Assembly: GCA_014925825.1 (NCBI GenBank)
Contig: JACGCK010000002.1
Location: 1,178,001 to 1,242,000, forward strand
Direction of reading: 5' to 3'
Origin: Pholiota molesta
Lineage: Eukaryota; Basidiomycota; Agaricomycetes; Agaricales; Strophariaceae
Length of the DNA: 64,000 bases
Positions 46,857 through 59,652 of the stretch are shown piece after piece. Below the pieces are notes generated by a model that ran no database searches, had not been told where the DNA came from, and saw nothing but the letters and a program-made list of their open reading frames with translations. The translations under genes were made by a program, and so were the position numbers. Position 1 is the stretch's first letter, and every line of letters begins with the position of its first letter.

Positions 46857-47332
46857 CAGCCACTGCTAGAGTGATGCGGAGATGCAGCGTTCGTCATGCC
46901 ATGCATGCTAGCCATCCAGAGTTTTTTCTGCCGCTATCTCTGGAAAAGCTAGTCTCTTTTCTGACGATGCAGACGAAAGGTTGGATGATCACCTTCAAAC
47001 GTACGCAGAGAGATGCTACGTTCTGTTGTCCGTCGACTATAGTCGATATCATTTTTTCTTTCTTTCCTTATTCAACCATACTATTCAATTCGTTTTTAGA
47101 TACCTCATGTATGATTTTCATGGATACGGATTACTATTTTTCATTTTCATTTGTTCCCTCGCATTTCTAGCTTTTAGTAATTAATTTTGCTTTTTATCTC
47201 TTTCCTCGCTCGCACATTGCCCATACTCCTGCATCTCTTCACAAATCCTTTCGCTTCGATTCTGAAGGCCAACATCCATGACTTAAACATGCATACATAC
47301 AATGTTACATACATTATTCTATACGTAGTACA
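46857..47332. other. Convergent 3' region
   Basis: AT-rich 3' DNA between the Ser/Pro-rich gene (+) and riboflavin synthase (-). No gene seen. Confidence 0.5.
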
Positions 47333-48337
47333 TCATGCCTTCTTGGCTAACACATCTTCCACCACCTTCGTAATCAAACCTCTCAAACCCTGTGGGTCCT
47401 CGCCCGCACCCTCGCCACCGCCCAGCGCAGCCACGACGCTTTTCAGCACGTACTTACCTACCATATCCACTTCCACATTCACCTTCGCGCCCACCTCCTT
47501 GCGTGCTAAGGTAATCTTCTCCTGTGTGTGTCGAATGAGCATGACGCTGAACGTTCCTGCCTTGTCGTCCACGCCCGTCAGCGTGAGCGATGCGCCGTCG
47601 AGCGTCACGTAGCCCTTTGGGATGAGATAAGGGAGTAGTGAAGGCCGCGCGGGTGTTGGCGGTGGGACGCGGAATGTCAGCCGTAGGGAGTCGCCGTCGG
47701 GTATGCGGGTGATGAGTGTTACTGTGTCGTCGACGTGCGCCTGGATGGGTGTAGTGGCAGATAAGAAAATGAACCAGTTCCAAGTCGTTCTGTGCATGGA
47801 GTTCAGGTCATGCCGCTACGCACCTGCACGAAATGCCCTCCGAATCTTACATGCGCGCCCATGGCGCGCTCCAAGTTCAGCTGGTCGCCGACCTTCCTCT
47901 CGCCTATACGTATCTCGCATCAGTACCTCGAACGCGTAATTCGACCACTCAACACCCAAACGTCCCCAGAACAAGAGACTCACCGAGATCCGTCCTGTCC
48001 AGAGTCTCATTCGCCAGCCACACCTCAAACCAGCCCCCCTTCTGCGCAGCGTCGGCGTCGAAGGCGGTCACCGTCAGGCATGCGCCATTCACCGCAATGG
48101 AGTCGCCGATGTGGCAGTCCCCGAGAATCGGCGCGGCGTCTGCGATTGTGAGCGTGCACCCTCCAGCGTCGTGCACGATGGCAGAGACTGTGCCGAGGTG
48201 TTCGATCTATGAAGTATTGGCATTCGCATTCGCATTCCAGATATCATTTCGGGATGAAGGGTGATGAAGAAGAGTTGTGTAAGTGAGAGTAAGAGAAGGA
48301 GAGAGATCGAAGGGAGACCCACCAGACCAGTAAACAT
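47333..48337 (-). CDS. RIB5: Riboflavin synthase
   Basis: Four exons join in phase: 48337-48323 (15 nt), 48206-47984, 47903-47824 and 47740-47333, 241 aa. The start MFTGLIEHLGTV is the universal N-terminus of the enzyme. Both lumazine-binding repeats are seen: the first has SIAVNGACLTVTAFD; the second begins GHFVQAHVDDTVTL and contains YVTLDGASLTLTGVDDKAGT. The enzyme converts two 6,7-dimethyl-8-ribityllumazine molecules into riboflavin, the last step of vitamin B2 synthesis. It works as a trimer. The C-terminus has an extension beyond the second barrel that normally holds the trimer helix (KYVLKSVVAAL and LRGLITKVVEDVLAKKA). Confidence 0.96.
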
Positions 48338-48628
48338 GGTACTAAGATGCGAAAGGTATGCGATGGAGATTGAGAGAGTTGGTGTGCGACTCAATATCCC
48401 GGAGACGGGTGCCGGCACGTGTTATATTAATAGCCGGTCTCTTGATTTGACTTTCATCTCAAATTTTTGCTCAAACTCACATCCATCTTGCTCAAAAATT
48501 GAATACTTTAGTGGGAAATGATAGTAAGCGAACAGGAGAGCGCAAAGGCAGGTTGAAGGAGGAAAACACGGGACAAAACAGCATGAAAACGCTAAGCGCC
48601 CGAAAACTCTAGGTAAGGTCATGTTAAT

Positions 48629-50535
48629 CTACCACTTTCCCTCACAAATATCAGGCCACTTCCCCTTCGTCGGGTCCTTGGGAATCCATCCATGTTCCAA
48701 TCCCTTCTTGTAACTCCATTCATCCACATCCTCCATCTTCCAGTTCCACATGATCCATCCCAACCCACCGCGCTCGTACGCCTGCACCTGCGCCTCCCAG
48801 TACTGTCCCAAGAACGTCTTATATTCCTCGCTGAAGGTGCTCGCGTTGCCTGTAAGGCCGACGCAGGACCCAACACGCACGGAGCCGGGGTAGGTGCCGT
48901 CGTACATCGCGCCCGTGTAGCGCCCATTGAGCCCTTTCCCGCAGTCCGTTGCGGTGGCGGTCCATTCGCCGATGATCGTCCATAGCGGGGAGGTTGCCAG
49001 GATGGAGGCGTTTTGGCAGGCGATAGTGATGTGTTGGTCGAAGGTCTGTGTCAATTCCTGCTCATAGTTCATATATTTTAGCGTTCCGTATGCCACGGGA
49101 ATAGAGGCATGAAGGGCGCCGGGCACGTACGTCGTGGGTAAACATCCGGTATATGTGCGAGTCAAGGATGACGCCCTGGTACTCGGGTGGTTGCAGGAAT
49201 CCGTCCCAGTAGTGTATACCCTTGAACGCGTCGTGCGTCATAATAATCAGGTCAGTCTCGCTCGCGTTCTGACCATGCGGGTATCTGTAATCGATGCGTC
49301 CCATTAAATTAGCGCGCAAGAGCGATGGCCTGGATAATTACCGAACGTTGGAATAACTATCTATGTAGAACTTGAGTAACCCAGAATCAGCGAGGAGCGA
49401 AGAGCTAAACAAACATAAAGGCAAGCTTACCTGTCTCGCACTCGGGAGCGTACTATCCCCAGGAGCTCCATGCGGCCTTAGCTTCAATCAGTTTCGAGTA
49501 TTCCTGAAAGCCAAAATGCAGCGGGGGTGCTCGCAAATGTTATTTACTCACTCGTTCAAAACGCCAATAATCGGAACAACGTCTACTTTGTCCTTGAACA
49601 TCGCGACAAGGCGTTGGACAAGCGCCGTCGTACGATCGATGTTTGTTTGATTCCCTTGCCAGTGTCCGACTCTATGCGCATCAAATAATTTATCAGCGTC
49701 AAATTTATGTATCGAGAGCTAGAAGCTGATGGATAGAGTACGATGCAAGGTAATTAGGAGAACTCACGTTGGTATGAGGTTATGTCCAGAGTTGATAAAG
49801 CTATGGCCGATTCAGATGTTCAAATCGCTAGCTCGGTCAGAATTCAGCACTGCAAGTGCAAGGGGGCGCACCCATTTTGACTACCAGGAGCGCCTATCGG
49901 CCGGATGCACACATCAGCGCGTATTTGAAACATCACGAAATATGCTCACCATATAGAACAAGCATGATTTTCAAACAGTACTCCTCCGCCCATTCTACTG
50001 CCTTGAGCAGGTATGGCAATTGGCCCTGGACAAACTCATCCCCTGGATAGAGATCGAAAGCCCAATATCCGATTGGTATACGAACATGATTGAGTCTATT
50101 CCACAGAAACCATAGGTCAGATAAAAATGGAAACGGTGCGCCAGATTAGGATTTGAAAAAAGTAACACATACCCAGCCTCCTGGATTCGCCTGAAGTCGT
50201 CCTTGGTAATAAAGGTACTCCAATGCTTTTCAAGGGCGGCGCGAGCAACTTTTTTGTCTTGATACTGTCCAAAAGTCCACTCATCGACGATGCGTGTGTC
50301 CTTGGTATTGTCAAACACGGAGTGCGAGGTGAAGTCCTATCGCGCCAGCTTTATTTATCCTGTGCACTCTAGCAAGCATCCGACAACCTACCTCAATAAT
50401 TAGCCATCCCCCAAGGCTCACTCCTCGAACTTTCTCTTTCCCGTACGGAAAGCCATACTGTAGCTTCGAGACGATCAGCGGGAAAAGTGAAACGGTTCCA
50501 AAAAGAGCCGCGAGCATAGGAACGAAGCGTCCCAT
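48629..50535 (-). CDS. Second GH5_9 exo-1,3-beta-glucanase paralogue with altered active-site blocks
   Basis: About ten exons match the exon plan of the paralogue at 19.6 kb. Exon 1 is 50535-50392, exon 2 is 50336-50173, and the last exon ends at 48629. The product starts with a signal-anchor-like leader, then [20 protein letters not shown] and [12 protein letters not shown]. Acid/base (GVLNEPHG) and nucleophile ([18 protein letters not shown]) Glu are kept. The block that reads [11 protein letters not shown] in the paralogue is [11 protein letters not shown] here, and YDNSG is FINSG. These positions line the active site in yeast-type Exg enzymes, so activity or specificity may differ. A likely secreted wall glucanase. 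TATAAAAG lies about 50 nt upstream on the minus strand (50585-50592). Confidence 0.92.
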
Positions 50536-51209
50536 CCTAAGAAGAAACGAGGGGTAGCTTCTAAAAGCTGGAAGTAAGATCCAGCTTTTATACTACTTCG
50601 TACCCGCCTAGTTAAAAATAGACGAGTGCAAGAACCCACCCAAAAAAGGAAATAAATATGCTCACCAAGGTTCTGTGCGTGAGGCGATGGCCCGAATTAG
50701 CACGCTAGGTACATCCGCCGACGACGCGCTCTTCATATGAGAACAACGGAGCTTTCTTTTATGCGACCAGTGGCCAGTATGCATCGTTTGAGCTGTGACG
50801 TTTAGTCCTTACTTCACGGGCTACTTGGGAACTTAATTCATAGTTGTCAGTTGGTTATCAGTCACCAGTGATGCTAGTGATTGGTAGACCATTCTCATCG
50901 GAAGGGCAATGGGGCCAGGTGTCACCTCAGGAGGCGCATACTAATGAATAAACTACTATCGTGCAGCCAGAGGTGTCATTCGAGACAGAACCGCATAATA
51001 TAGACGAATGGGAGAAAGCATGCGTGCATATGGAAGCAGAGAAACTGTAGAAGAATGAATAAACGGATCGCATTCGTTGGATGGACTGGACCAGACCAGA
51101 GTAAATAAATAACAGAGACACTGATTAATTTGAACCATTCATGTAGACGCAATTCCAGTGATGAAATTATACCACCGTCCAATACTCTTCGCCGCCGCAC
51201 TTTAGGACA
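50536..51209. other. Intergenic region
   Basis: This holds the promoter of the GH5_9 paralogue and the 3' region of the Gly/Gln-rich gene. No gene seen. Confidence 0.5.
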
Positions 51210-52019
51210 CTAGTTGCCCATACCTCCTCTGCCTTGATTATCCTGACTTCCACCGCTCTTCTCCTTTTTGTAGTCCTTGTATAAGGTCTTTGCCGTGTTG
51301 ACGAATCCTCCCTTTCCCTGTTGCTGGGGTTGGTTTCCGCCATAAGCTTGACCGGCACCACTTGGCGGTCCGTCTAAACGCAAGCGTCAGCCTCAGCGCT
51401 TTTCAAGAGAGGAAAAAAGACTCACATGGGCTTTGCATTGGTGCAGCACCACCGTCTGAATCCAAATTTTAGAAAAAAATTCGAGGCTAAAGTAATTATC
51501 TGATACTCACATCCCTGATTATAATCAGTGTACCCTGGTGCATAGCCCGGACCTCTCTGATTCATACCGCCTGGACTAAATAGTTAGAAATACTCAAAGT
51601 GAGGGGACATAACGCTTACGTCCGCCGGCCTGATCATACCCAGAGGTGCATCCTTGGCCTCCAAAGCTGCACTGACTATCGTCTCCGTAAACGCCTTGAA
51701 ATCCACCACGGCGCCCGCCTTGATTACCTGCACCCTGATTGCCACTCCCCATCCCCATCCCCATCCCACTATCATATCCTGCTCCTCCACTCCCCCTCAT
51801 CATGTTTCCCTGGTTACCTCCTGTGAAGCTGCCCTGAGAGGGATTGCTGTAGGTGTTATCCTCCTGGATGACCCCGGATGTATCATATTGAGCTATAGAA
51901 GACAAGTAAGAGAGGGATCAGCGCAGTGTTATAAAAATGATAGAGCCCTGCGCACATTGATCCATCTCATCTCCTTGCATAGGCGAGGTTCCAAAGCTTC
52001 CGGAAGGGTTCATGTTCAT
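51210..52019 (-). CDS. Small Gly/Gln/Asn-rich protein, function unknown
   Basis: The start MNMNPSGSFGTSPMQGDEMD is followed by an intron and then a Gly/Gln/Asn-rich stretch with GMGMGMGSGNQGAGNQGG. Short exons (YGGAAPMQSP, then YGPPSGAGQAYGG) lead to a more ordered, conserved-looking end, KGGFVNTAKTLYKDYKKEKS. Splices were chosen to keep the Gly-rich frame and are consistent in phase. The protein is probably disordered. Fungal proteins of this look are often stress-induced, but that is only a guess. A TATA-like TATATAAAG lies about 95 nt upstream (52111-52120). Confidence 0.65.
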
Positions 52020-52507
52020 AGTGTGATAAGGATGAATTTGGTGGTGATTGATTTGACGATGATAATGTGGGTGTAGAACGAGAATTCAAGTTCGACAAAA
52101 GTCTGGAACCCTTTATATAGCTCCACAAAGCCCAGGAGGCTGCATTCTCTTGAGAGTCAAATGTTTAAGATGCAGTGTTGAGACTTGAGTCCCGGTGTTT
52201 GGGTGAGTTGAAGGTGTAAGACACCTTGAAGACACCGATGATTCCGCTCTCGTCTTGCGCCTTTGTAATCCTCGTAGCGATCGATCTCCATTGACAGGCC
52301 AATGGTGATTTGAACGTTAGTGTTATGGATAGGTTCAAGATATTACCGACGAGCCTCATTCCATGTACTCGACAATACAAAAAATTTCCAAAGATATACA
52401 CTCTACAAAGCTAGCCTGTATTCTACTGCCGTTAATTCACTTCAAGCGAATCATCTAACCCTACGTACTGATATTCACATATCAAAAGCTCCTATAATTT
52501 AGGACAC

Positions 52508-53278
52508 TCATAATATCCCGCCATACGCCATCTCTGGTGATTTAACACTCTGAGAGTCGCCTCTAATCCAGGCTGCTTTCACCCTCTCCTTCTCCCTGAC
52601 CATCGATTCCAACGAGTCTGTCGTTGGGTATCTGTTCCCATCTTCATTATCCAGTCGAAACTCCCAGCTTCTCTTCTCCCAATCTGGGATCAAGGTCTCC
52701 CCGCCTATCCTTTCTCCTGCCTTCCGACGTTTTCCACACACAGAATCGCGCACAAAGCCCCACCACGAGTCAAAGAATGCCACGGCCAACCCCACAGTTG
52801 CGATAAAGGTGATTGTAATTACGGCGATTCCGATGATCTTCCATTCTGTCAACTCGCCCGGCGGTGTGGTTGACGGCTCGGAGACATAACCAATGTTGTA
52901 CGGATCACTTGAAAAAGTCGCTGTTGAAGAGGGACTGAGACCCGTCATGCTCGCCGTTATTGATGTAAGGGTATTCCTTGCGGTTGTCCTAGTTCCAGTG
53001 GTGGCCCCATTTGATGTGCTGGATCCCGCCAGCCTTGTGTTCGTTGGTGATGCACGGGAAACACTGCTGCTCGCCGTCGTGGATTCGGCCAGCAAGCTGG
53101 TAGTTACCAAAGGTTCCTGCACTTCCGGAGATGGTGAATCTGAATCAGCTCCTCCAAGTAATCCCAGTAAATCTCTGCCGAAGAGTGAAGCTGTCGTAAT
53201 GTGATAGTCTACCGGGAGACCAAGGGCGAGATTCAATAAACCAGCGGCACAGCACGCCAGAAGTACACGAAAGCGCAT
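52508..53278 (-). CDS. Single-pass membrane protein with a Ser/Thr-rich ectodomain, function unknown
   Basis: An uninterrupted frame of 256 aa from the Met at 53278. It has a signal peptide (MRFRVLLACCAAGLLNLALG). A Ser/Thr-rich, probably O-mannosylated ectodomain of about 120 aa follows. One transmembrane helix comes next (WKIIGIAVITITFIATVGLA) and then a charged cytosolic tail of about 80 aa. The topology is like Mid2/Wsc wall-stress sensors, but I see no WSC or other named domain, so the resemblance is structural only. A Met 81 nt upstream in frame is less likely, because the signal peptide would then be internal. TATAAATA lies upstream at about 53393-53400. Confidence 0.75.
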   Translation of the reverse strand: MRFRVLLACCAAGLLNLALGLPVDYHITTASLFGRDLLGLLGGADSDSPSPEVQEPLVTTSLLAESTTASSSVSRASPTNTRLAGSSTSNGATTGTRTTARNTLTSITASMTGLSPSSTATFSSDPYNIGYVSEPSTTPPGELTEWKIIGIAVITITFIATVGLAVAFFDSWWGFVRDSVCGKRRKAGERIGGETLIPDWEKRSWEFRLDNEDGNRYPTTDSLESMVREKERVKAAWIRGDSQSVKSPEMAYGGIL

Positions 53279-53670
53279 GAAAAGTTGAGGGGTTAAATTG
53301 CTTGAGGCGGGTATCTTGATTGTGCTTGCAGACGAGTTGTAGTGGCGGGGAAGATACAAATTTGCGGGTAAGATAGCTTTGATCGGCTTGTGCTATTTAT
53401 AGTCCGCCGACGCGTCGACGAACCATTGAGCGCTTAACTGGGCGCTTGGAAGCTCCTAAGTATCAGAGCATGATTACCTTAATTTCTGCGCTTCCCAAAA
53501 AAGATAATTAGAGCGCATAAAGCAACCCAAATTCCCATTCATAATATAAGTAGTCTAAGCCCTTACTAAAATTAATGATGTTTATACCAAAGAAAACGTA
53601 GAATACCAAAGAAAACCATCGAAAAAGAAGACCCCCGAAAAAAAAAAATTGATCTAATATCGACACCTAC
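53279..53670. other. Intergenic region
   Basis: This holds the promoter of the single-pass membrane protein (its TATA at about 53393) and the 3' region of the ABC transporter. An A-rich stretch lies near 53620-53650. No gene seen. Confidence 0.5.
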
Positions 53671-56600
53671 TTAGCCCTGACTGGACCTCTGACTCCGTGA
53701 GTTGATCATCTTCGCAAAGACTGGCCAATCAGCGCTCTTTCTGCACATTTCCCGGAAGAAACCATTCCGCATCGCGAGCAGGACCTCGGGCTTATCGAAC
53801 TCCACAACCTTGCCTTGATCGAGCACCAATATTCTGTCATAATCCATTACGGTTTTCAGTCGATGTGCGATAGTGATGACAATTGCGCCAGAAAGTTCCT
53901 CGCGAATCGTTTGCTGAATCTAGATAGAGTCAAGGATTGAACACAAGTTTATAAAGGCTAATTCTTGGCGCGGAACATGGTCGTACCTGATCATCTAGGT
54001 TCGAATCAATTTGAGAAGTCGCTTCATCCATAATAATGATGGAAGTTCGCCGTAATGTCGCCCTTGCCAATGCGAGAAGCTGTTTCTCTCCGGCACTCAT
54101 TGAGCTTGCATTGATTTTCATGTCCAGCAATGTTGGTTCATCCTCTGTGGGTTTGTGATTGAGAAGAGGCGTTAGATGACACCTATCCATGACTTGGAGG
54201 CATTCTTCTGCTGTACATTGTCCGAGCGGGTCAAGGTTGCTTTGGATAGTACCCGAAAATAGAGAGACGTCTTGGCTGACGATGGTCTGTAGTTTTTCTT
54301 TAGTAATGTATAGTGTGATACGTGACGAGAAACATACGACGCGAGTCCGGAGATCCACCAGCCCAAGAGTCGAGATATCGATGCCATCAATGCTGTCATT
54401 TAAATTAGTCACTGCATATAGACCAGCGGCTGCCACCTACAGAATCCGTCCTTCTGCGGGTTCTATCATACGCAACAGAGACATAGCCAACGTCGATTTA
54501 CCTTGAATGAATATGTTTAGGACATGATAGACGCTCTAGATGCGAGGAACGTACCTGAGCCTGTTCGACCCACCTAAGGATAGGAATTATAAAAAGAATC
54601 TAGTCAAGTCATATATCAGAAAAATAGAATAGTGCGACTAACCACGCCGATTTTCTCCGAAGGCTTCACTGTGAAGGAGATATTGTGGAGGACCGCTGGC
54701 AACTTGGGGGCATATTGAACTGCCAAGTCTTCCACCACCAACTCCCCTGAGCTGGATGGCCAATACGCAGGGGGCCTATTCTTCTCGATTATTGCGGCCG
54801 CCTCTTGCGGTACGTCGAGATATTCCACGACACGCTCAACGCTGTTAAAGTCCAACTCCAACTGCGCTGCCACTTTGACCAACTGGCGACTTGCGTCTGC
54901 GAAGATCCCTGCTTGGACGATAACGATGGCTGCTGAACCATCTGTAACTCCTTGCCACAATGCGAACATTGTAGCGGCAAACACTACAAGGGATCCTAGG
55001 CCTAGACATCCGTGAGCTTAAAATAACAGCAGAAAGAGTGCGATCATTTGAATACTCACAATCATATCTCCACCTTAACCAACCATTTACCAGCCACTAA
55101 AAACAAATGATGAACATCCACCGCATTGTTTGAGATAAAAAAAATCCTTACGTAGGCGTGGTCGAAAGACTGGAATTTATCGACCTGGCGCAGCGTCAGT
55201 ATCGGTCGGTCTACATAAAAAATGGCGGTACTCGTACCCTGTCATAGAATGTATTTTGGTACCGGTCTTCCATACCAAATGCTCGGATGTGGATGATGCC
55301 TCGCAGGAGCTCATCATACCCCGCAAACGCCGGCGACAAAGACACCGATTCCAATCGGCGCAGATCCCTAGAAGCCTGGATATATGATGGCGCCAGCCGG
55401 ATATACAGCCACGCAATGAAGAGCGCAAAAGGCGCAAATGTCGGCACAAGGAAGAGCATGACGCCGAATGACGCCAGAAAGTTGAGCATCCCAGTCAGGC
55501 AGTTTCTCGCCGAGCCCTGGAGCGCGTTGTCGATGGTGTTCATGTCAGTCGTAAAACGGTTCAGGATTCGGCCGATGGGGGTAACGTCGAAAAATCGAGC
55601 GGGAGCTCTCGTGAGACGCTTCAGGAGAGCGACGAATAAAGTGCGTGATGCCTGCAGACTGGTATAGTATCCGAGGATGATATAGAAAAGGGTCGTAAAG
55701 GCGCCAACGACGGAAATATAGAGGTAGATCATTAGCCATGGTTTCACGTCCACATTCGGCGAGGGTAAATTGTCCCAAGGGAACTGTACGCCCTTAACCA
55801 AGAGGCCAAGAGCAGGGTAGTCTTTCTGATATGCTTCACCCCATTTGGCGAGAAACACCTGAGTGAAGAGGCAAGTAATTTCAGCTAGGAAGATAGCATA
55901 TATAATTTTAAAAAGATGAACTTACCTGATTGCCGATATTAATACCTCGAATGAAGATGAGAATGGCAATGGTCAAACACCATGGGAATATGCCCGACGC
56001 TCTGATGTAAGTAACATAGCTGCGGAGAGAGACGCGGCCCTCAGCACGAGCTTCTGCATCAATGAGTTTCCCATCGGAGGTCGATTCGCGGCGTGGGCGG
56101 GGCGCTGAGCCATTACCTCCGTGAAGCGGCCTCTGCCTTTGCACGGGAGATTCAGGTGCGGGGAAAGGCTCTTCCTCCGTGGTGATGACTTTCGAGAGGT
56201 GTCCCTGCTCCTCCAGCTCTGGTATCGTCCCTTGATACAAAACATTCCCCTTCTCGAGCTCGACCAGATAGGACGCAATCGGGAGGCAGAGCGTGATGTG
56301 ATGCGTCACCAGGATGATTGTGCGCCCAAGCGCGAGGTCACCAGACAGGCAGTTGCTGACCAGGTGCTGGGCGGTGTGCATGTCGACGGCAGCCAGACTG
56401 ATGTATCAAATTAGAAAATATGTCGGACGAATTTAGCGTAACCACATACGGGTCATCGAGCAGGATGCATTTGGCCTGCGAGTACATAGCGCGCGCGAGG
56501 GCAATTCGGGCGCGCTGACCACCGGATAAGGTAATGCCCTTCTCTCCAATTTCTTCGGCGGTAAAATTTAATAAAGACCACAAAAGAGAACACCAAAATG

Positions 56601-59600
56601 TCGTACCTGTCATATCCTTGGCGTCAAAGATTTCCAGGTCTTGTCTCAACGCACATGCGTCCAAGACTGACTGATAACGAGCGTCATTGAATGGGAAAGG
56701 CGAGCCGAAAATGATATTATCGCGAATGGTGGCGTGTTCAAGCCCTGAGGATCATGCTGGTTAGAATTAATATTTGATGGGGTTATCTCAGACTTGCATG
56801 GATTCTGCGCGCAATACGCGACCTGATGACCGTTTTTATCAATCAAGACTCTGCCTGATGCGCAATGCATTTCTGGCGTAATGAAAGAAACGATTAGCCC
56901 ACTTCTTTTGAAAAAGAGATTATGCACTGACCTCCGAGGAGAGCAACCAGCAGCGCGCTTTTTCCTGAACCGGTGGCACCACTTACGATAGTCAATTTGC
57001 CAGCTGGGAAGACAATATCCAGTGGGCCGAGGTGAAGCGGGCTGGGACAGCATCGGTGCTCGAGGCTTCCTTCCATTCGAACGAAGCCTCAGCGAACCCA
57101 ATCTCCACTTCCTCAGCGTCCCGTTTGATAACAGGGTCGCAGAGGTCCCAGATAGCGTGGACGCCCACCCGGGCACCTCATCCTCCTTGAGAAAGTGCTC
57201 GATGCGTTGCATGGAGACGTAAGCTAGCGGAGTATGTGTCAGATTAGGGTTCCCACCGCGCCGGAGAAGGAAAGCTAATATCCGTACCGTGGAGCATGGC
57301 GAACACCTGCCCAGGAAGGGCCACCATCGGTGTTTGTAGCTGTGAGAAAAGCGCAATCGATGTGAACGCCTTGGACACTGTGAGCGCTCCCCTGCGACAA
57401 GGGTGTAGAACATGAACGAGGTCAAGGCGTTGCCGAAGGCATCCACACCCTATTATTATTTATGAAGAAGCATGGTTAGAATGGGGTACTCCATACGAAG
57501 AGTGAGATTTACCAGATGAATGAGATTACGCTGTCAACGATATTTCCTCTTACGCGCCATCCCAGCTCAGTTTCTCGCGCGTCCTGCGCCTTCTGGGACC
57601 ATTTATATTCCCAGCCATAGAACTTCAGGAATCGGATGTTTTGAAGGAGCTCGTTAACCACGCCCATCCTGTCATCTTTCGCTTTCCAAGACGACCTTGT
57701 GATCTAAGAGGACGTTGGGATAAGTTGACAATCAGACACCGGGTTGACAAAAAATGATACTCACAGAAATGTCGTATTGCGCGAGAGGATAGTTGAGAAT
57801 AAAAGCTACGAGGACAACAACGACTCCTGATAGAGCACTCCATCCGAGGATTCTGGTGTTACAGTTGGTTAGTTAATTCATTTCCTTTGAATCCATAGAC
57901 CATCAGCACTTACTGATACAGGAAAGTAAGGGCGATAACAATGCGAACGGGCGAAGTAAAAATACCCGAGAATTCCCAGAACCGTTGCGCGACAGAATAG
58001 GTGTCGCCTCTAAATGCTAAATTAGGACGCCTCCGATGAAATAGGGACCGGATGGAAAAAATTTACTGCATCAAGTTGATAATCTTGCCCAAATCCGCGT
58101 TCTTCTCCTCGCCCTCCTTCTGGACGCGGCCGCTGACCTCCTGCCGCTTCAGCGACTTGTAATGCAGCGCGCAGAAGAGCTGCCCGCGCGTGCGCTCGTA
58201 GCACCGCCGCGTGTGCCAGCTCTGGAACAGTCGACCTGCGCGAAGGACAGGTGCGCGACGAAGGTGACGAGCGTCCATAGGTAGGCGCGGTTCAGCGACT
58301 GGGCGTCGTCCGTGTCGAGCGCAGCTAGGATCTGCTGGAGGGCAAAAGGCGGAACGAAGCCTGGAGCGGAGGATCAGAGGATGGGTCGCGTAAATATAGC
58401 GAGGACACGGGTGGGGCTTACCTACGAAAGCACTCCACATCTCCAAGGCCACATCTAGAATGAGGTCGAGAGAATTCGACATTATCAGAAATCTTATAAG
58501 CGAGTGTGTTGGGTACCTTCAACCGTAGCGAAGTGATTAGAAAATAATGGCTTGGACATGGAATCACTCACGAAGTACGATAATCGAGATACTTGTAAAA
58601 CAGATTCTTGTGGCGGAAGAATGGAGAAAGGGCCCAGACGTCGTTGTCATTTAGGGTCCTCTTCAGCGCGAGATCAAGTATTGGCTGGACGAAAGTAAAA
58701 CTGCACCACGCCCATAGACTGACATTATCTTCTGGACTTGACAATTTGACGGAAGGTATCTTTAGATATGGCGTAAAATCACATGAATAAACTTCGAGCA
58801 GATGAAGAACGAGATGTGACACCTACGTCGTGTTGTCCTGCAACATTGAGGGAAGGCCTATACGTGGCCAGAGGCAAGGAACCCGCAGTCCAGGCGAAAT
58901 GAACCGGAATGACCATGGCAATGACGTCGAGCGCGGCTGCACGTTCACCCTCTTCTTGAAAAATATCATTTCCGAATGCCACGAGCGACAGGAGCGCGGA
59001 CGCCACTGAGAACGTGATGAAGAGGTACGGAGGCGTCGCCGGTGGCCTGAGGGACACCGTCAGCGCTATGTAGCACTGTACATCCCGCCCGCTGGAGTTA
59101 GAGCGGAGAACATGGATGTATATTGATAGTTGCGTACCCAAGAAACCGAATAAACCAGGGATTTGACGAGGCTTTCACCATCCCCATGTAGGCGCTGTAC
59201 ATGAGGCAGGCGGCCCATCCCACGAACGCGAGGCCGACAGTCGAACGAGAACGCGAGCTTTGCCATCGGTATTCTCTGGGGTTCGGTCCACGGGTTCCAA
59301 GAGGAGGTCGTCGAGCGTCAGAAAGTTGCGAAAGGGGAAGAAATCCAGCGCCATAGGCTGCGCAGGGGTCGGGGGTAAGGAACGGCCGACACCAGGTCAA
59401 GGAGGAGGCGGTGATGATGATGATTGCTGGCAACACACTGTCAAGCCATTTCGGTGGGGTAAAGGATCCGTATCTGATTGAAAACCCGACTTTGAGGTTG
59501 GAAGTTAGCATGGCGGACATGTAGGATTGAAAAATGGGGCGACGCACCGAGAACCACATCGACGAAGACAAGGACTAGTGAAAGTCGCTGTGAGAGTGTC

Positions 59601-59652
59601 CTGTGTCGCTCAAAAATTTACTAGGTCCGCAACTTCCGCTTCGCGTCGCCAT
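53671..59652 (-). CDS. ABCC-family (MRP/YOR1-like) full ABC transporter, frame-disrupted in the N-terminal half
   Basis: A large minus-strand gene of more than 20 exons. The N-terminus has hydrophobic segments (TMD0-like), then TMD1 with [16 protein letters not shown] and [23 protein letters not shown]1 has Walker A GATGSGKS, the signature [14 protein letters not shown] and Walker B ILLDDP. TMD2 includes [21 protein letters not shown]2 has Walker [22 protein letters not shown], Walker [13 protein letters not shown] and the H-loop TIAHRLKTV, ending at 53671. ABCC pumps export conjugates and drugs. From the Q-loop of NBD1 (near 56900) to the stop the reading is clean. Between about 57.0 and 59.4 kb at least seven frame changes occur that no intron explains, each fitting one lost base. 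The intron at about 56757-56808 has a GC donor (T|GCAAGT). The start at 59652 is tentative. Confidence 0.85.
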
